Positions 15,601 to 16,517 of a stretch of 16,517 nucleotides of DNA are shown here, piece by piece. The notes under the pieces were generated by a model that ran no database searches, was not told where the DNA came from, and saw only the letters and a program-made list of their open reading frames with translations. Origin of the DNA: CAYFRC01 sp050946115 (GTDB lineage Bacteria; Bacillota; Clostridia; Christensenellales; Aristaeellaceae). The translations under genes were made by a program, and so were the position numbers. The stretch is from positions 1-16,517 of the forward strand of contig JBMNUF010000035.1 in the NCBI GenBank assembly GCA_050946115.1, given 5' to 3'. The first letter of the stretch is position 1, and the number at the start of each line of letters is the position of its first letter.

Positions 15601-15839
15601 GCTGGGGCTACGGAGAAGGGCCGAAGACCGAGGAGGAGTTTTTGGATCGATACCGCCGCCTGACCGAAACGCTGTTGGGCAATCCGGATCATTTCGGCTT
15701 CTGCTATACACAGCTGACGGATGTGGAGCAGGAGCAGAATGGTCTGTATACCTATGACCGCAGGCCGAAGTTCGATCCGGAAGTAATCCGGAGTATCAAT
15801 GCACAAAAAGCGGCGTGTGAAGAAGAACCCGACACATGA
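12660..15839 (+). CDS. Bifunctional sulfatase (S1, Cys-type) - GH2 glycosidase fusion, cytoplasmic
   Basis: A 1059-residue two-enzyme protein; AGGAGGG lies seven bases before the ATG. Residues 1 to about 460 are a formylglycine sulfatase: FADQL (metal Asp13), the maturation signature CAPYRATLFTG with Cys53 as the residue to become formylglycine, GKWHLY, VPHDPW, and TSDHGECFGAHG (Asp286-His287). After a Pro-rich linker (about 465-490) comes a GH2 enzyme: sugar-binding domain (WMNLNGEWEFEID; VWVNGISVGTHRGGYTGF), Ig-like domain and a barrel. In the barrel Glu881 of FNETW fits the acid/base and Glu969 of FVSEYGG the nucleophile. Activity is probably a beta-galactosidase, beta-glucuronidase or related exo-enzyme. 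There is no signal peptide, so desulfation and hydrolysis would occur inside the cell on imported substrate. No stop, frameshift or internal ribosome site separates the halves. Sulfatase activity needs an anaerobic maturase (anSME) not encoded here. Confidence 0.9.
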   Translation: MASRPNLLYVFADQLRRTGCGYSGYRNAQTPNIDAFHARSMDFCQAVSGHPVCAPYRATLFTGKYTSSTGMVINEIRLNPNQRCIGHVLTEGGYETAYIGKWHLYADELGNHYDPKNSFVPKGPDRLGFDDYWAAYGFHHEYYAPLAYYHEDGPQKILADKYEPYSQADLAIRHLKRMRANKEKPFAMFLSFGVPHDPWIPENVPKEMLDRFDPAAYDYPPNYLPQDDPYGDSWAHLSEEDRRELPSWMRCYDAMVGCLDEAFGTLMDAVKELGLEEDTIIVFTSDHGECFGAHGRRAKNIFYEEAIRVPFLLRMPGGAQAKSSCDACLNTVDIMPTLLDLMHLPCPEGVQGRSVAGLITGENAKEPPFQFLQGMGAVAAWGDGAEWRGLRDKRFTYAKYRIDGAELLFDNVEDPYQMKNLIGDPAYAKTADDMRAKMAAEMERINDRFEPTSYYEKNWTVNRRIVRTATEDYLTPADNKPSKPDIPRPEYPRPQFVRDDWMNLNGEWEFEIDQGCSGRKRGLIENPLSGSIIVPFCPESELSGVGNKDFMRCVWYRRGFTLPHRAEGKRVFLNFGAVDYFCEVWVNGISVGTHRGGYTGFTLEITKALRPGENILTVCAEDDTRCAMQPSGKQSSLYESFGCFYTRTTGIWQTVWLEWTNESYFEQVHLAPDAANGTLHIRARIHGGLGCELRAATAYKESFTGTAHAKVNGSWAEATVQLTKKFLWTVGDGKLYDLQLLLVKDGKTVDSLSSYFGLRSVAFDGRRFLLNGKPVFQRLVLDQGFYPDGIYTAPSDAALKRDIELSMAMGFNGARLHQKVFEARYLYWADRLGYLCWGEMANWGLDHSDYRSLAVFQSEWLGAVARDYSCPAIIGWCPFNETWDFDGRRQKDDVLRMIYRLTKALDATRPVIDTSGNFHTETDIHDVHDYEQNPEEFARRYQKGSEPIFERFQDRQPYNVPGQPVFVSEYGGIRWTEEKDGWGYGEGPKTEEEFLDRYRRLTETLLGNPDHFGFCYTQLTDVEQEQNGLYTYDRRPKFDPEVIRSINAQKAACEEEPDT

Positions 15840-15847
15840 TACGAGTC

Positions 15848-15920
15848 CATTTTTCGACATAGTATGGAGCGGATTGCGTCCGCTCCATACTATGTTATGT
15901 GGAGCCGCAATCGAAAAATG
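15848..15920. terminator. Strong nested hairpin after the fusion gene
   Basis: ACATAGTATGGAGCGGA (15857-15873) pairs perfectly over 17 bp with 15879-15895 around a 5-base loop. Outside it, CATTTTTCGA (15848-15857) and TCGAAAAATG (15911-15920) are a second perfect 10-bp inverted pair. The inner hairpin lies 18 bp after the stop codon and lacks a good T-tract (TATGTT follows), so it may terminate inefficiently or act by blocking mRNA decay. The two-layer symmetry is more elaborate than an ordinary terminator and could also be IS-related. Confidence 0.6.
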
Positions 15921-16093
15921 ATCTTATTCGATGTCCCGTTTGGGCGAATGATATCACGGGGTTCCTTATTGTGCCTTATCCTGCCATAGGCACGGGCATT
16001 CATCTTTGACCGATACTTTCTTACCTCTCTGCCGATTACCGAAACGGCGCGTCGAAGTTCCTTGGCGATGCCGCGCAGTACTCTTCTTTCATT
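15920..16093 (-). pseudogene. IS30-like transposase scrap (helix-turn-helix region)
   Basis: On the minus strand from 16093 the reading includes RGIAKELRRAVSVIGREVRK and then ARAYGRIRHN. This resembles the IS30-type N-terminus (IAKELGRS.STISREI...YGR..N). There is no start codon, no catalytic domain and no visible terminal repeats. It differs from the IS30-type fragment at 8522-8800, so it is probably a relic of a separate element. The match is short and judged by eye. The following stretch to 16222 shows nothing recognisable. Confidence 0.4.
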
Positions 16094-16222
16094 AAGTCCG
16101 GAATGAATGATTTCCCCGCCGTCTAAAAATCCGTTTCAGATTTGAGGCATCTGCTTGCGGCGTTGGCGGTTGCGTTCACTTTGAAAACTCACAGATGAAA
16201 TATTCCGACGGAGAGATCTGCA

Positions 16223-16246
16223 GGCTCTTCACTTAAAACCGTGAAA
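16223..16246 (+). repeat. Left terminal inverted repeat of the ISL3-type element
   Basis: The repeat begins GGCTCTTCACTTAAAACCGT and ends GAAA. It pairs at 19 of 24 positions with the right repeat at 567-590, including the outer GG and an inner ACCGTGAAA core. The transposase frame opens 21 bases later. Confidence 0.8.
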
Positions 16247-16267
16247 GTGGTAAAATAGTGTCGGGTG

Positions 16268-16517
16268 ATGAAGGTGGAGAGCTTTGCGAATAGCGCGGAA
16301 ATGTTTGCGTAGTCCTTGGGATTGAAAGAGCCATGGAGTATCGAACAAGCGGAATTTAACGGACAGGAACGTGCAGTGCATATATACGTGAGTGCGCGAA
16401 AGACGGCGAAATATCCATGTCCGATTTGCGGAGCCATGTGCAGACGATATGACGATGAAGAGGAAGAGCGCGTGTGGCGGCACGGAGACGTGGTATTCTT
16501 CCCATGTTATGTGCACT
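16268..16517 (+). pseudogene. ISL3-family transposase N-terminus with an in-frame amber stop (3' truncated by window edge)
   Basis: From ATG 16268 the frame reads MKVESFANSAEMFA, then TAG (16310-16312), then SLGLKEPWSIEQAEFNGQER. This matches the ISL3 N-terminus, whose LGLEEPW-like start is normally preceded by 10-15 residues. The zinc-finger begins at CPICGAMC, and VWRHGDVVFFPCYVH follows as in the family. The stop looks like a point change, for example CAG to TAG. Unless translation restarts at a downstream TTG (16316), this copy makes no full transposase. It could also be a sequencing error, or recoding, which nothing else in the window supports. Confidence 0.75.

Larger units (their letters stand above)
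16223..16517 (+). mobile_element. ISL3-family insertion sequence, 5' part (cut by window end)
   Basis: The element starts with the left terminal repeat at 16223-16246, followed by the transposase N-terminus. It has the same orientation as the copy at 1-590. The 8 bases before it (16215-16222, GATCTGCA) differ from the 8 bases after the first copy (TTATCCCC). The internal part and right end lie outside the window. Confidence 0.8.

Noticed and set aside
14160..15839. GH2 half as a separate downstream gene
   Set aside because: There is no stop codon before it and no ribosome site before the internal ATG near 14163. The frame is continuous with the sulfatase.

Overview
This window looks like a chromosomal accessory segment from an anaerobic gut-type Clostridia (Bacillota). 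The grounds are indirect: moderately high GC, very strong AGGAGG ribosome sites, a Gram-positive style secreted ABC binding protein, no ABC ATPase gene beside the permeases, and ISL3/IS5/IS30-type mobile debris. The exact lineage cannot be read from the sequence.

Layout. Positions 1-590 are the 3' end of an ISL3-family insertion sequence, with the transposase C-terminus and right terminal repeat. Positions 591-1847 hold no convincing gene but contain a 128-bp inverted-repeat structure with a near-consensus promoter in one arm. Positions 1848-8017 are a same-strand metabolic cluster: a GH36-like (clan GH-D) alpha-glycosidase, a fucose/arabinose-isomerase-like protein, an FGGY carbohydrate kinase and a class II (FBA-type) aldolase. 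The last three genes are nearly contiguous. Positions 8018-9003 are a scrap zone with a broken IS5-type transposase (+) and a broken IS30-type transposase (-), followed by a near-perfect sigma-A promoter. Positions 9004-15839 are a second same-strand operon: an ABC sugar-binding protein, two permeases (one with a large N-terminal membrane extension) and a 1059-aa fusion of a Cys-type S1 sulfatase to a GH2 glycosidase. A strong nested hairpin follows, then an IS30-like scrap on the minus strand, and the window ends inside the 5' part of another ISL3-type element in the same orientation as the first.

How the genes may work together (inference). The transporter would import a small sulfated glycoside. 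The sulfatase-GH2 fusion has no signal peptide, so it would remove sulfate and cleave a glycosidic bond in the cytoplasm. The GH36-like enzyme, also without a signal peptide, would cleave another, probably alpha, linkage. The released aldose would then be isomerised, phosphorylated and split to triose-level products by the isomerase, kinase and aldolase. The substrate is not determined. The most unusual features are the sulfatase-GH2 fusion with both active sites intact, the aldolase with a substituted zinc-ligand position, and a pair of related TGTGTT...AACACA palindromes after genes of the catabolic cluster. No transcription regulator, ABC ATPase or sulfatase-maturating radical-SAM enzyme is encoded here, so these must act from elsewhere.
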